This document shows positions 1 to 6,155 of a stretch of DNA of 6,155 nucleotides, piece by piece. The notes under the pieces were generated by a model. That model was given only the letters and a program-made list of their open reading frames with translations, searched no databases and had not been told where the DNA came from. The DNA is from Thalassolituus sp. (GTDB lineage Bacteria; Pseudomonadota; Gammaproteobacteria; Pseudomonadales; Oceanobacteraceae): the NCBI GenBank assembly GCA_029212275.1, contig JARGOI010000159.1, forward strand, positions 1 through 6,155, read 5' to 3'. The position numbers were made by a program, and so were the translations under genes. Positions within the stretch are counted from its first letter, which is position 1, and every line of letters begins with the position of its first letter.

Positions 1-2456
1 ACGTGATGAATTCTCTTCCGGACACAGTTTACGTCGTCGATATTGACGACGATCACATTCATAGTACTTGTTATAAAAACAACGACATCACCATGCTGCT
101 TGGCTACGAGAAAAAATCACATGAGATCGTACCAAATTGGTTCGAATACGTAACACCTGAAGGACTAGCGGATCTGCAAGCATTTATGCAACGTATGAGA
201 TACGCAAAAGCTGGTACAACTCACGAACATACCACTCGCTTAAAACACGCTCAAGGTCACATCGTTACCATTAAATTTCGCAATACTCCGTTAGTGTTTG
301 ATGATAACGGTGAAGTTACCCAATACATTGGTATCGGTCGTGATATTTCAGAAGATGCCAACAATCAAAACAGAATCGCTGAGAGTGAACGACGTTACCG
401 GTTACTGGCAGAAAACATGAGCGATATCGTTTGGGAAACGGATACCAATGTAGATTTCAAATTCATCAGTAGCTCAATCAAACGTGTACTTGGTCACGAT
501 TCTGAAGATCTACTTGATCTTGGTCCTTATGCTATTTTTCAAGAAAGCGAACTGCGCGAATTAATGAAAGAAACGTACAAAAGTATTCGTTTCCATAAAT
601 TAGTAGATTATGCAGAGCCCGCCCCCATTATTCGTAAAGATTTAATGGCCACACATAAAAATGGTCATAAAATACTGGTGGAAATTAAAGCCAGTTTGAT
701 TTGGGATGAGTACAAACAATTAACAGGCGTTTTAGGCGTTTGTCGAGACGTCACTGAAGCGCGAAATATTGAGCAGCAACTGCTACTGGCCAGCAAAGTT
801 TTTGAAAACAGCAGCGAAGCGATTTTAATTACCGATAACCAATTAAACATTGTAAAGGTTAATCGTGCGTTTACTAAAATTACCAACTATCAAAGTTCTG
901 AAGTCATAGGAAAAAATCCAGAGTTATTACTGAACACTGGAGAATCCAACCGAGATTTTTTTGAACAAGTAGGCGAACATTTAGTCATCGATGGTTATTG
1001 GCAAGGCGAAATCCAATATCGACGAAAACAAGGCGATATTCGTACCGCTTGGGCGGGGGTCAGCGCCATCCGCGATGAGCAGCAAGAAGTACAAAGTTTA
1101 ATTATGATCATGTCGGACATTAGTGATCGTAAAGCTACAGAAGATCGAATTCATTATCTCGCGTTTTATGATCCATTAACTCAGTTACCAAACCGCAGCC
1201 AAATGCTTGAGCGCTTAGAAGCCATGCTCACCAAAGCACGCCAGCAAAATCTTTGGATTGGCGTGCTATTTATTGATCTAGATCGATTTAAGCCCATCAA
1301 TGATTCGATGGGACACCCCGCAGGTGATCGGTTATTACAGCTGGTTGCCGAGCGCCTTAAAAATTCGGTGAAGTCGGATGATCTTGTGTGCCGCATGAGT
1401 GGCGATGAATTTACCATTGCTTTTATGGAATCTGGTGATGAGGCTTCTGTGACCTCTACAGCAATAACCATCGGCGACAGGGTACTTGAAGCTTTACACC
1501 GCCCCTTCGGCTTAAGCAGTCGAGATGTATTTATCAGTGCCAGTATAGGTATTTCGATATTTCCAAAAGATGGTCAAACCGTTATCGAGCTGCTTAAAAA
1601 TGCCGATCTTGCCATGTATCATGCAAAAAATATGGGGCGAGATAATTTGAAGTTTTTTACCGCCTCAATGAATCGTAAAGCGGTACAACGTTTAGAGCTT
1701 GAAAACGATTTACGCCAAGCATTGGCTCGACAAGAGATGGAAGTTTACTACCAGCCACAGTATTGCACTAAGACACGCGCTATCGTCGGAGTCGAAGCCT
1801 TACTGCGCTGGCATCACCCAACACAGGGTGTGATTGAACCCAGCGTATTTATCCCTATTATTGAAGATACTGGGATGATCGTGCCATTGGGTGAATGGGT
1901 GCTAAAGCAAGCATGTACTCATTTCGTGCATTGGAAAACGGCGTCCAAAGGCAACTTATTGCGCATGGCCGTGAACGTCTCTGGCAGACAATTTGGCAGC
2001 GATGATTTTCTCGCCATGGTGACAAGAACACTTAGCGAAACCAATATGAAAGCCACTGAGTTGGAGCTAGAACTGACTGAAAGTATCTTGATGGATGACG
2101 TTACTCATACGTTGTCTATTTTAAAAGAACTAAGAAAACTCGGTGTAAAAACAGCGATTGATGATTTTGGTACCGGATACTCATCGCTCAATTACTTAAA
2201 ACAATTCCCCGTTGATACGCTCAAAATTGATCGCAGTTTTATTCAGAATTTGCCGCATAACGATGATGATGCGCAAATTTCACGCACCATTATCGCCATG
2301 GGACATAATTTAGGTGTGGGGATTGTTGCTGAGGGCGTAGAGACTGAAGCTCAATACAATTTCTTAAAAGCGGAACATTGTGAAGAAGTTCAGGGATTTT
2401 ATTTCAGCCACCCGATGCCAGAAAGCGAGTTAATGACTTTGTTCGGAGCGCACTGA
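1..2456 (+). CDS. PAS-PAS-PAS-GGDEF-EAL cyclic-di-GMP signalling protein (5' end probably outside window)
   Basis: This is a sensor enzyme that makes and/or breaks down cyclic di-GMP in the cytoplasm. Numbering from the GTG at base 3, the domains are PAS1 about 3-118, PAS2 about 129-252, PAS3 about 264-378, GGDEF about 382-553 and EAL about 568-815. The cyclase signature is SGDEF (466-470), a variant in the first residue. The usual RxxD product-inhibition site is KSDD (457-460), so it is degenerate. The EAL domain keeps EALLRW (598-603), N658, E693 in ELTES, D720-D721 in DDFGTGYSSL, K741, E777 and Q797, so phosphodiesterase activity is likely. No transmembrane segment is visible. The frame is open to the left edge and the sequence starts inside a typical PAS strand (LPDTVYVVD), so the true start and any upstream sensor or membrane region are probably missing; GTG 3 or ATG 6 are only the first possible starts seen. 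The signal sensed cannot be told from sequence. Confidence 0.93.
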   Translation, partial: VMNSLPDTVYVVDIDDDHIHSTCYKNNDITMLLGYEKKSHEIVPNWFEYVTPEGLADLQAFMQRMRYAKAGTTHEHTTRLKHAQGHIVTIKFRNTPLVFDDNGEVTQYIGIGRDISEDANNQNRIAESERRYRLLAENMSDIVWETDTNVDFKFISSSIKRVLGHDSEDLLDLGPYAIFQESELRELMKETYKSIRFHKLVDYAEPAPIIRKDLMATHKNGHKILVEIKASLIWDEYKQLTGVLGVCRDVTEARNIEQQLLLASKVFENSSEAILITDNQLNIVKVNRAFTKITNYQSSEVIGKNPELLLNTGESNRDFFEQVGEHLVIDGYWQGEIQYRRKQGDIRTAWAGVSAIRDEQQEVQSLIMIMSDISDRKATEDRIHYLAFYDPLTQLPNRSQMLERLEAMLTKARQQNLWIGVLFIDLDRFKPINDSMGHPAGDRLLQLVAERLKNSVKSDDLVCRMSGDEFTIAFMESGDEASVTSTAITIGDRVLEALHRPFGLSSRDVFISASIGISIFPKDGQTVIELLKNADLAMYHAKNMGRDNLKFFTASMNRKAVQRLELENDLRQALARQEMEVYYQPQYCTKTRAIVGVEALLRWHHPTQGVIEPSVFIPIIEDTGMIVPLGEWVLKQACTHFVHWKTASKGNLLRMAVNVSGRQFGSDDFLAMVTRTLSETNMKATELELELTESILMDDVTHTLSILKELRKLGVKTAIDDFGTGYSSLNYLKQFPVDTLKIDRSFIQNLPHNDDDAQISRTIIAMGHNLGVGIVAEGVETEAQYNFLKAEHCEEVQGFYFSHPMPESELMTLFGAH

Positions 2457-2545
2457 CGCTCAGCTAACTCTCACTTTCTTCACTATTTCGGCAACTGCTG
2501 CGTCAATTTCTTTTCAATCTGCATGCGCAGAGCAAAGCTTTCAGG

Positions 2546-2551
2546 TAAAAT
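2546..2551 (+). promoter_or_regulatory. Possible -10 element for glyA
   Basis: TAAAAT matches the sigma-70 -10 consensus at five of six positions and would start transcription about 45 bases before the glyA ATG. No convincing -35 hexamer lies 16 to 18 bases upstream, so this is tentative. No clear terminator separates it from the preceding gene, so readthrough into glyA is also possible. Confidence 0.22.
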
Positions 2552-2604
2552 ATTGCCTTCGCAAATTTTGTCTGCCTTCAGCAATAACCCGAGAGGACGC
2601 CCTG

Positions 2605-3867
2605 ATGTTTAGCCGTGATATGAACATAGCCGATTTCGACCCGGAACTATGGTCAGCCATGAAAGCCGAAGATGGTCGCCAAGAGCATCATATCGAATTG
2701 ATTGCTTCTGAAAACTATACCAGCCCACGTGTAATGGAAGCTCAAGGCTCTCAGCTTACCAATAAGTACGCCGAAGGCTATCCAGGCAAGCGCTATTACG
2801 GTGGTTGTGAACACGTTGACGTGATTGAACAGCTAGCAATTGACCGTGCCAAAGAATTGTTTGGTGCTGGTTACGCTAACGTGCAACCACACTCGGGCTC
2901 GCAAGCCAACGCTGCTGTTTACTTTGCACTTTGTCAGCCAGGCGACACCATCTTAGGCATGAGCCTAGCGCACGGTGGTCACCTAACGCATGGCGCCTCT
3001 GTGTCTTTCTCTGGTCGCGTTTATAACGCCGTACAGTATGGATTGAACCCAGAAACAGGCGAAATTGATTACGACGAAGCCGAGCGTTTAGCGCTAGAGC
3101 ATAAACCTAAAATGGTGGTTGCTGGTTTCTCAGCCTACTCGCGTGTTGTTGATTGGCAACGCTTCCGTGACATCGCCGACAAAGTAGGCGCATACCTATT
3201 GGTCGATATGGCACACATTGCAGGTCTCGTTGCTGCGGGTGTCTATCCTTCGCCAGTGGGCATTGCCGATGTCGTCACCACCACCACGCACAAAACTTTG
3301 CGTGGTCCACGTGGTGGTTTGATCTTAGCCAACGATAACGAAGACGTTAATAAAAAGCTTAACTTCGCGGTTTTCCCAGAATCGCAAGGCGGCCCATTAA
3401 TGCACGTCATCGCTGGCAAAGCGGTGTGCTTTAAAGAAGCTATGAGCGAAAGCTACAAGACTTACCAAGCCCAAGTGGTTAAAAACGCGCAAGCCATGGC
3501 TGAAACCTTCATTAGCCGTGGTATCAAGGTGGTTTCTGGTGGCACTGACGATCACTTGTTCCTTGTTGACCTGATAGGCAAAGAATACACAGGTAAAGAT
3601 GCCGATGCCGCGCTCGGTCGCGCCAACATCACTGTGAACAAAAACTCAGTACCAAACGATCCCCGTTCACCGTTTGTGACTTCCGGTCTTCGCATTGGTA
3701 GCCCAGCGATCACTAGCCGCGGTTTCAAAGAAGCCCAAGCCACAGAACTTGCGGGTTGGATCTGTGATATTTTGGATGGCCTAGAAAACGGCAATGCCGA
3801 CGCGGTAGAAGAGCAGATCAAAGCCAAGGTCATCGCCTTGTGTGACAAGTTTCCCGTCTATAGTTAA
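2605..3867 (+). CDS. glyA: Serine hydroxymethyltransferase
   Basis: This cytosolic PLP enzyme interconverts serine plus tetrahydrofolate with glycine plus 5,10-methylene-tetrahydrofolate, and is the main source of one-carbon units for purine, thymidylate and methionine synthesis. The 420 residues compare with 417 in E. coli, and the N-terminus aligns closely with the E. coli protein (MNIADFD, then ELIASENYTSP). Expected active-site residues are present: S35, Y55, E57, Y65, the HSGSQAN phosphate-binding loop (96-102), H126, D201 and H204 in VDMAHIAG, the Schiff-base lysine K230 in TTTTHKTL (bases 3292-3294), and R363 in TSGLRIG. The ATG at 2605 follows AGAGGA (2592-2597) with a 7-base spacer and matches the family start. 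The frame is open further upstream but contains no ATG, GTG or TTG codon there. One oddity is FPESQGGP (257-264), where relatives usually have glycine at the position of E259. A strong terminator follows, so glyA ends its own transcript. Confidence 0.98.
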   Translation: MFSRDMNIADFDPELWSAMKAEDGRQEHHIELIASENYTSPRVMEAQGSQLTNKYAEGYPGKRYYGGCEHVDVIEQLAIDRAKELFGAGYANVQPHSGSQANAAVYFALCQPGDTILGMSLAHGGHLTHGASVSFSGRVYNAVQYGLNPETGEIDYDEAERLALEHKPKMVVAGFSAYSRVVDWQRFRDIADKVGAYLLVDMAHIAGLVAAGVYPSPVGIADVVTTTTHKTLRGPRGGLILANDNEDVNKKLNFAVFPESQGGPLMHVIAGKAVCFKEAMSESYKTYQAQVVKNAQAMAETFISRGIKVVSGGTDDHLFLVDLIGKEYTGKDADAALGRANITVNKNSVPNDPRSPFVTSGLRIGSPAITSRGFKEAQATELAGWICDILDGLENGNADAVEEQIKAKVIALCDKFPVYS

Positions 3868-3899
3868 GTACATAGCTAACAGATAGCGGAAAACGAAAC

Positions 3900-3930
3900 A
3901 GCGCAGTGCTCTAGAGCCTGCGCTTTTTTT
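3900..3930 (+). terminator. Intrinsic terminator after glyA
   Basis: AGCGCAG (3900-3906) pairs with CTGCGCT (3918-3924), and seven T follow from 3924. The interior, 3908-3917, is itself a perfect 10-base palindrome (GCTCTAGAGC), which extends the stem past a single bulged T at 3907 and leaves a four-base loop. It lies 33 bases after the glyA stop and should separate glyA from the small gene downstream. Confidence 0.88.
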
Positions 3931-4123
3931 ATGTCCGATTTTTTTCAGCGCAAGCTAACCGCTAATTTTATTTAACTTTTGCTGTTTACTTGGTCTTTTG
4001 CACTGCAATTCCCCCAAAAGCGTTCAATATCCGTGCAATCGTTTAGCATCATGATCTCTGTCATATTTATGCCACAATTCTGTCTCATACTGATCACATA
4101 CCTAAATAGATAGGCCTGCCGAT
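3931..4123 (+). other. Intergenic region upstream of the small unknown gene
   Basis: No gene was seen on either strand in this AT-rich gap. It should hold the promoter of the gene at 4124, since a terminator precedes it, but no pair of hexamers with good spacing stands out. It contains a perfect 11-base dyad (TTGCA-C-TGCAA, 3998-4008), a second copy of TGCAAT 30 bases further on (4034-4039), and two near-identical TCTGTC...ATA words (4057-4065 and 4079-4089). Any of these could be an operator, or chance. Confidence 0.3.
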
Positions 4124-4447
4124 ATGTGGAAACCAATGACGTTGCAAGAGTTACTCAAACTAATCGACGCAGCTCATGTCGGTTTTAAGAAGCTGGACGC
4201 TACGCTATGGGAAGCATGTCATCTTCCCCAACCTGAGTTATGGCAACAAGATCCATGGGGCTACGAGGGCTGTGGGTTTTGGGTTGTGGCTGTCGCCGGA
4301 AGACGTTGTATCTATTATAACGATATTCACCGTGGCTTTTGCTCCAGTGAGTTTACGCGCTGGGGTCGTATCGACAGTTTCAGTGAACAACCAGATCATT
4401 TGCAAAGCGTCTTAGTCTCTTTAACCAAAGCAGAAGCACTCGCCTAA
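4124..4447 (+). CDS. Small Trp- and Cys-rich protein of unknown function
   Basis: This 107-residue protein was not recognised as a member of a named family. It has no signal peptide or membrane helix and is probably a single cytoplasmic domain. The N-terminal part (about 6-33) looks helical. The core (about 36-82) is unusually aromatic, with W40, W45, W53, Y47, Y64, Y65 and W80, and reads as short beta strands (GFWVVAVAG, RRCIYYNDI, then GFCSSEF). There are six tryptophans and four cysteines (C32, C50, C62, C73). The pattern 'GxGFWVVA...YYNDI..GF' has the look of a conserved hypothetical family seen in other bacteria, but that is from memory and unchecked. The ATG at 4124 has only a weak ribosome site (AGG at 4112-4114, 9-base spacer); ATG 4136 is a possible alternative start. 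It stands alone, after the glyA terminator and 205 bases before the next gene. An overlapping frame at 4176-4415 was judged a shadow. Confidence 0.72.
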   Translation: MWKPMTLQELLKLIDAAHVGFKKLDATLWEACHLPQPELWQQDPWGYEGCGFWVVAVAGRRCIYYNDIHRGFCSSEFTRWGRIDSFSEQPDHLQSVLVSLTKAEALA

Positions 4448-4652
4448 AGAAGAGCTGCCCATCTAAAAAGCCAACGCGAAAGGACTCGCTCGCTCCTCGC
4501 CAATAGCATTTCAATGTCCCATGTCGTTCATTTGCAACTTTTGATTGAAAATGACTGTTTTTCGCCATTTACGGAAATTCACTCCCTCAAGCAAAACCCT
4601 TAAATTTATATAAGCATCACTGTGCATCAATTTATTATGGCAGGGCACTTAT
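4448..4652 (+). other. Intergenic region upstream of the di-iron-like gene
   Basis: No supported gene lies here. A reverse frame covering 4380-4568 has no recognisable features and overlaps the end of the small gene. The stretch 4476-4500 can fold into an imperfect hairpin (GCG plus AGGA against TCCT plus CGC, two-base bulge, nine-base loop) but has no T-tract, so it is not a standard terminator. The 3' half turns strongly AT-rich and probably carries the promoter of the gene at 4653. Confidence 0.4.
4607..4614 (+). promoter_or_regulatory. Possible -10 element for the di-iron-like gene
   Basis: TATATAAG contains TATAAG, five of six matches to the -10 consensus, in a local AT-rich patch about 40 bases before the ATG at 4653. 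No good -35 hexamer is present at the right distance, so if it is real it may need an activator or another sigma factor. Two direct GCATCA repeats exactly 10 bases apart follow at once (4614-4619 and 4624-4629). Confidence 0.3.
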
Positions 4653-5609
4653 ATGAATCACTCAGTTACCAACACAACAACATCCACCAGCGCAACTGCA
4701 AAAGTGATGGGCAAGGAGCGCACCACCGCAGGTGAACGCGCAGGGATTCCACCGCGTCGTATGGACTTTGAATTTTCCGACGATACAACACATTATTGGT
4801 ACGGCAATAACGCATTCCTAACGACTTTTTGGACAACCCTGTCGGCGTTATTCCCCGAAGGCGAGACCTTTTTTGTTGATAGCGTAAAGAATTATCGCCA
4901 CATCATCACAAACCCGACGCTAAAAGATCAGGTGTCCGGTTTCATTGGCCAAGAGGCAATGCACTGTAAAGAACATGAAACCTTCAATAGCATGGCCGAA
5001 AAACAAGGTTTGCCAACCGACAAGCTGGATAAAGAGCTCGGTGTTTTTTTTAGATTGTTCCGTAAATATATTCCGCAAAAAATACAATTAGCGCTTACGG
5101 TCGCGCTGGAACACTACACCGCTATTCTTGCGGAGCAACTGTTGCGAGAAGATATCCACCAAGAAATGTTCACCGACCACGAAGCTAAAAAACTGTGGAT
5201 GTGGCACGCACTGGAAGAAAGCGAGCATAAAACAGTCGCTTATGATGTTTATGAAACGGCAAATGGTGATTACTTCACCCGAGTGGCTACCATGCTGATC
5301 GCTACCATCTTCTTTGCTGGCGTTGTGGTGTCAGGCCACTTGCGTTTGTTGTGGGCCGATGGCAGTTTGTTTAAATGGAAAGAAAACTGGAAAGGTCTGA
5401 CCTTTTTATGGGGCTGGAAAGGCCTGTTCCCGCGCCTAGCAAAGCAATACTTCGATTTTTATCGTCCAAGCTTTCATCCGAATGACCATGATACCGCCCA
5501 ACTGCTAGATGACTGGCGCGAGAAAATGTTGCAAGACGGTGGCTTGCTGGCTGACCAAATCAAAAATCCAGCACTTGCGCGAGCCCAGAACAACATAGCG
5601 GCCGCCTAA
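4653..5609 (+). CDS. COG3687/PF10118-type predicted metal-dependent hydrolase, probable ferritin-like di-iron protein
   Basis: The 318-residue protein resembles the family annotated 'predicted metal-dependent hydrolase' (COG3687, PF10118), whose reaction is not established as far as I know. After a Ser/Thr-rich disordered start (1-30), the conserved part begins at RRMDFEFSDD (35-44). Putative ligands fall in the order E71, E101xxH104, E153, E189xxH192, with gaps of 30 and 36 residues inside each half. This is the layout of four-helix-bundle di-iron carboxylate proteins (E, ExxH, E, ExxH), so an oxidase, oxygenase or desaturase-like role is a fair inference. Further Glu and His residues lie nearby (E107, H108, H154, H185, E188). 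A hydrophobic segment at about 211-228 and aromatic stretches to about 260 suggest membrane attachment, perhaps to reach a lipid substrate. The start at 4653 is supported by CAGGG (4641-4645) with a 7-base spacer; M19 lacks a ribosome site. The gene is monocistronic by its terminator. Confidence 0.88.
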   Translation: MNHSVTNTTTSTSATAKVMGKERTTAGERAGIPPRRMDFEFSDDTTHYWYGNNAFLTTFWTTLSALFPEGETFFVDSVKNYRHIITNPTLKDQVSGFIGQEAMHCKEHETFNSMAEKQGLPTDKLDKELGVFFRLFRKYIPQKIQLALTVALEHYTAILAEQLLREDIHQEMFTDHEAKKLWMWHALEESEHKTVAYDVYETANGDYFTRVATMLIATIFFAGVVVSGHLRLLWADGSLFKWKENWKGLTFLWGWKGLFPRLAKQYFDFYRPSFHPNDHDTAQLLDDWREKMLQDGGLLADQIKNPALARAQNNIAAA

Positions 5610-5644
5610 TCGCCATCACAGCAAGCAGATAATCATGCTATTGA

Positions 5645-5667
5645 GGGTCGCTTTGCGACCCTTTTTT
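5645..5667 (+). terminator. Intrinsic terminator after the di-iron-like gene
   Basis: A perfect seven-base-pair stem, GGGTCGC (5645-5651) and GCGACCC (5655-5661), closes a TTT loop and is followed by six T (5662-5667). It begins 35 bases after the stop codon and should end that transcript before nrdR. Confidence 0.93.
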
Positions 5668-5668
5668 A

Positions 5669-5697
5669 TTGCCTGTAAGGCCGCGACTGAGTAATAT
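5669..5697 (+). promoter_or_regulatory. Candidate sigma-70 promoter for nrdR
   Basis: TTGCCT (5669-5674, four of six matches to the -35 consensus) and TAATAT (5692-5697, four of six to the -10) are separated by exactly 17 bases. It starts right after the preceding terminator, as expected for a new transcription unit. Transcription would begin near 5704, giving a leader of about 50 bases. No NrdR box was recognised here. Confidence 0.45.
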
Positions 5698-5706
5698 GCA
5701 CCCAGC

Positions 5707-5722
5707 CTCCGGTCGGACGGAG
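5707..5722 (+). promoter_or_regulatory. Small hairpin in the nrdR leader
   Basis: CTCCG (5707-5711) pairs with CGGAG (5718-5722) around a six-base loop, and flanking GC bases could extend the stem past a bulge. It would lie at the 5' end of the transcript from the candidate promoter. It has no T-tract, so it is not a terminator; a role in message stability or translation is only a guess. Confidence 0.25.
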
Positions 5723-5753
5723 TGGCCATTTCCTCAACGGAACGTTCTTTAAT

Positions 5754-6155
5754 ATGCATTGCCCATTCTGCGCACACCCCGAAACGAAAGTCATCGACTC
5801 CCGCTTGATGGCCGATGGCGAGCAAGTTCGCAGACGACGTGAATGCATATCCTGCAGTGAACGCTTTACCACCTTCGAAAGTGCCGAACTGGTGATGCCT
5901 CGTATCATCAAACATGATGGAACACGCGAACCGTTCAATGAAGAAAAACTACGCAGCGGTATTCAGCGCGCGTTAGAAAAACGCCCTGTCAGTATCGAAG
6001 CCATCGAAGCTGCCCTCACTCGTATTAAACAAAACATGCGCGCCACGGGTGAACGAGAAATTGATAGCCGCCATGTGGGCGAATGGGTGATGGAAGAATT
6101 ACGGCGTCTCGACCAAGTGGCTTATGTGCGCTTTGCGTCGGTGTATCGAAGCTTC
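5754..6155 (+). CDS. nrdR: Transcriptional repressor NrdR (3' end outside window)
   Basis: NrdR is a nucleotide-sensing repressor of ribonucleotide reductase genes; it binds NrdR boxes upstream of nrd operons and responds to ATP/dATP. The first 134 codons are present and the E. coli protein has 149, so only about the last 15 to 20 residues are missing. The N-terminal zinc ribbon is intact, with C3, C6, C31 and C34 and the basic stretch VRRRRE (25-30) followed by ERFTTFE. The ATP-cone domain starts at about residue 49 (PRIIKHDGTREPFNEEKL) and runs to the window edge at ASVYRSF, closely matching E. coli. The ATG at 5754 gives the canonical MHCPFC start. The ribosome site is weak and distant (CGGAA at 5738-5742, 11-base spacer). 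In many gammaproteobacteria the next gene is ribD of riboflavin synthesis, which would be expected just beyond the window. Confidence 0.97.
   Translation, partial: MHCPFCAHPETKVIDSRLMADGEQVRRRRECISCSERFTTFESAELVMPRIIKHDGTREPFNEEKLRSGIQRALEKRPVSIEAIEAALTRIKQNMRATGEREIDSRHVGEWVMEELRRLDQVAYVRFASVYRSF

Noticed and set aside
665..1471. Reverse-strand open frames within the PAS-GGDEF-EAL gene
   Set aside because: They lie opposite well-conserved coding sequence and their translations show no domain or protein-like pattern.
2446..2461. GAGCG / CGCTC hairpin over the stop codon of the PAS-GGDEF-EAL gene as its terminator
   Set aside because: The stem is only five base pairs and no T-tract follows, so it does not qualify as an intrinsic terminator.
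2559..2574. PurR-like operator upstream of glyA
   Set aside because: Only one half (CGCAAA) matches the E. coli PurR consensus well; the other half is too degenerate.
2455..2604. N-terminal extension of GlyA, because the frame is open back into the preceding gene
   Set aside because: There is no ATG, GTG or TTG codon in that frame, and the ATG at 2605 has a good ribosome site and matches the family start.
3552..3848. Reverse-strand open frame of 98 codons inside glyA
   Set aside because: It is antisense to a highly conserved enzyme and is explained by glyA codon use.
4081..4098. CRP-type site before the small gene (TCACA at 4094-4098)
   Set aside because: Only one half-site is present; the matching TGTGA at the correct spacing is absent.
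4380..4568. Reverse-strand 62-codon frame after the small unknown gene
   Set aside because: It overlaps the small gene, has no recognisable motif, and there is no clear ribosome site.
5616..5938. Two overlapping reverse-strand frames over the start of nrdR
   Set aside because: They are antisense to the conserved NrdR zinc ribbon and run through a strong terminator; they are shadows.

Overview
The window looks like chromosomal DNA from a marine-type gammaproteobacterium, perhaps of the Oceanospirillales kind. That placement is inferred from the moderate base composition, the strong resemblance of GlyA and NrdR to their E. coli counterparts, and the presence of a COG3687-type protein and a PAS-GGDEF-EAL protein. 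All five genes lie on the + strand, and the two at the edges run off the window.

Layout: (1) 1-2456, a large cyclic-di-GMP enzyme with three PAS sensor domains, a GGDEF domain (SGDEF variant) and an EAL domain with all its key residues; it probably begins upstream of the window. (2) 2605-3867, glyA, serine hydroxymethyltransferase, closed by a clear intrinsic terminator at 3900-3930. (3) 4124-4447, a small tryptophan- and cysteine-rich protein of unknown function. (4) 4653-5609, a COG3687/PF10118-type 'predicted metal-dependent hydrolase', closed by a strong terminator at 5645-5667. Its conserved residues look more like a ferritin-like di-iron carboxylate site followed by a membrane segment. 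(5) 5754-6155, the first 134 codons of nrdR, the ribonucleotide reductase repressor, with a well-spaced candidate promoter just after the preceding terminator.

How the genes relate: glyA and nrdR are neighbours in many proteobacteria, often followed by the riboflavin genes starting with ribD. Here two extra, separately organised genes sit between them, so this is best read as a housekeeping locus with an accessory insertion. There is no evidence that the c-di-GMP enzyme, glyA, the small protein, the di-iron-like protein and nrdR form one operon. Terminators separate glyA from the small gene and the di-iron-like gene from nrdR, and the gaps of 148 to 256 bases leave room for separate promoters. 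No RNA gene, CRISPR array, insertion sequence or phage element was seen. No complete new system is evident; the most notable items are the di-iron reading of the 'hydrolase' and the orphan small protein.
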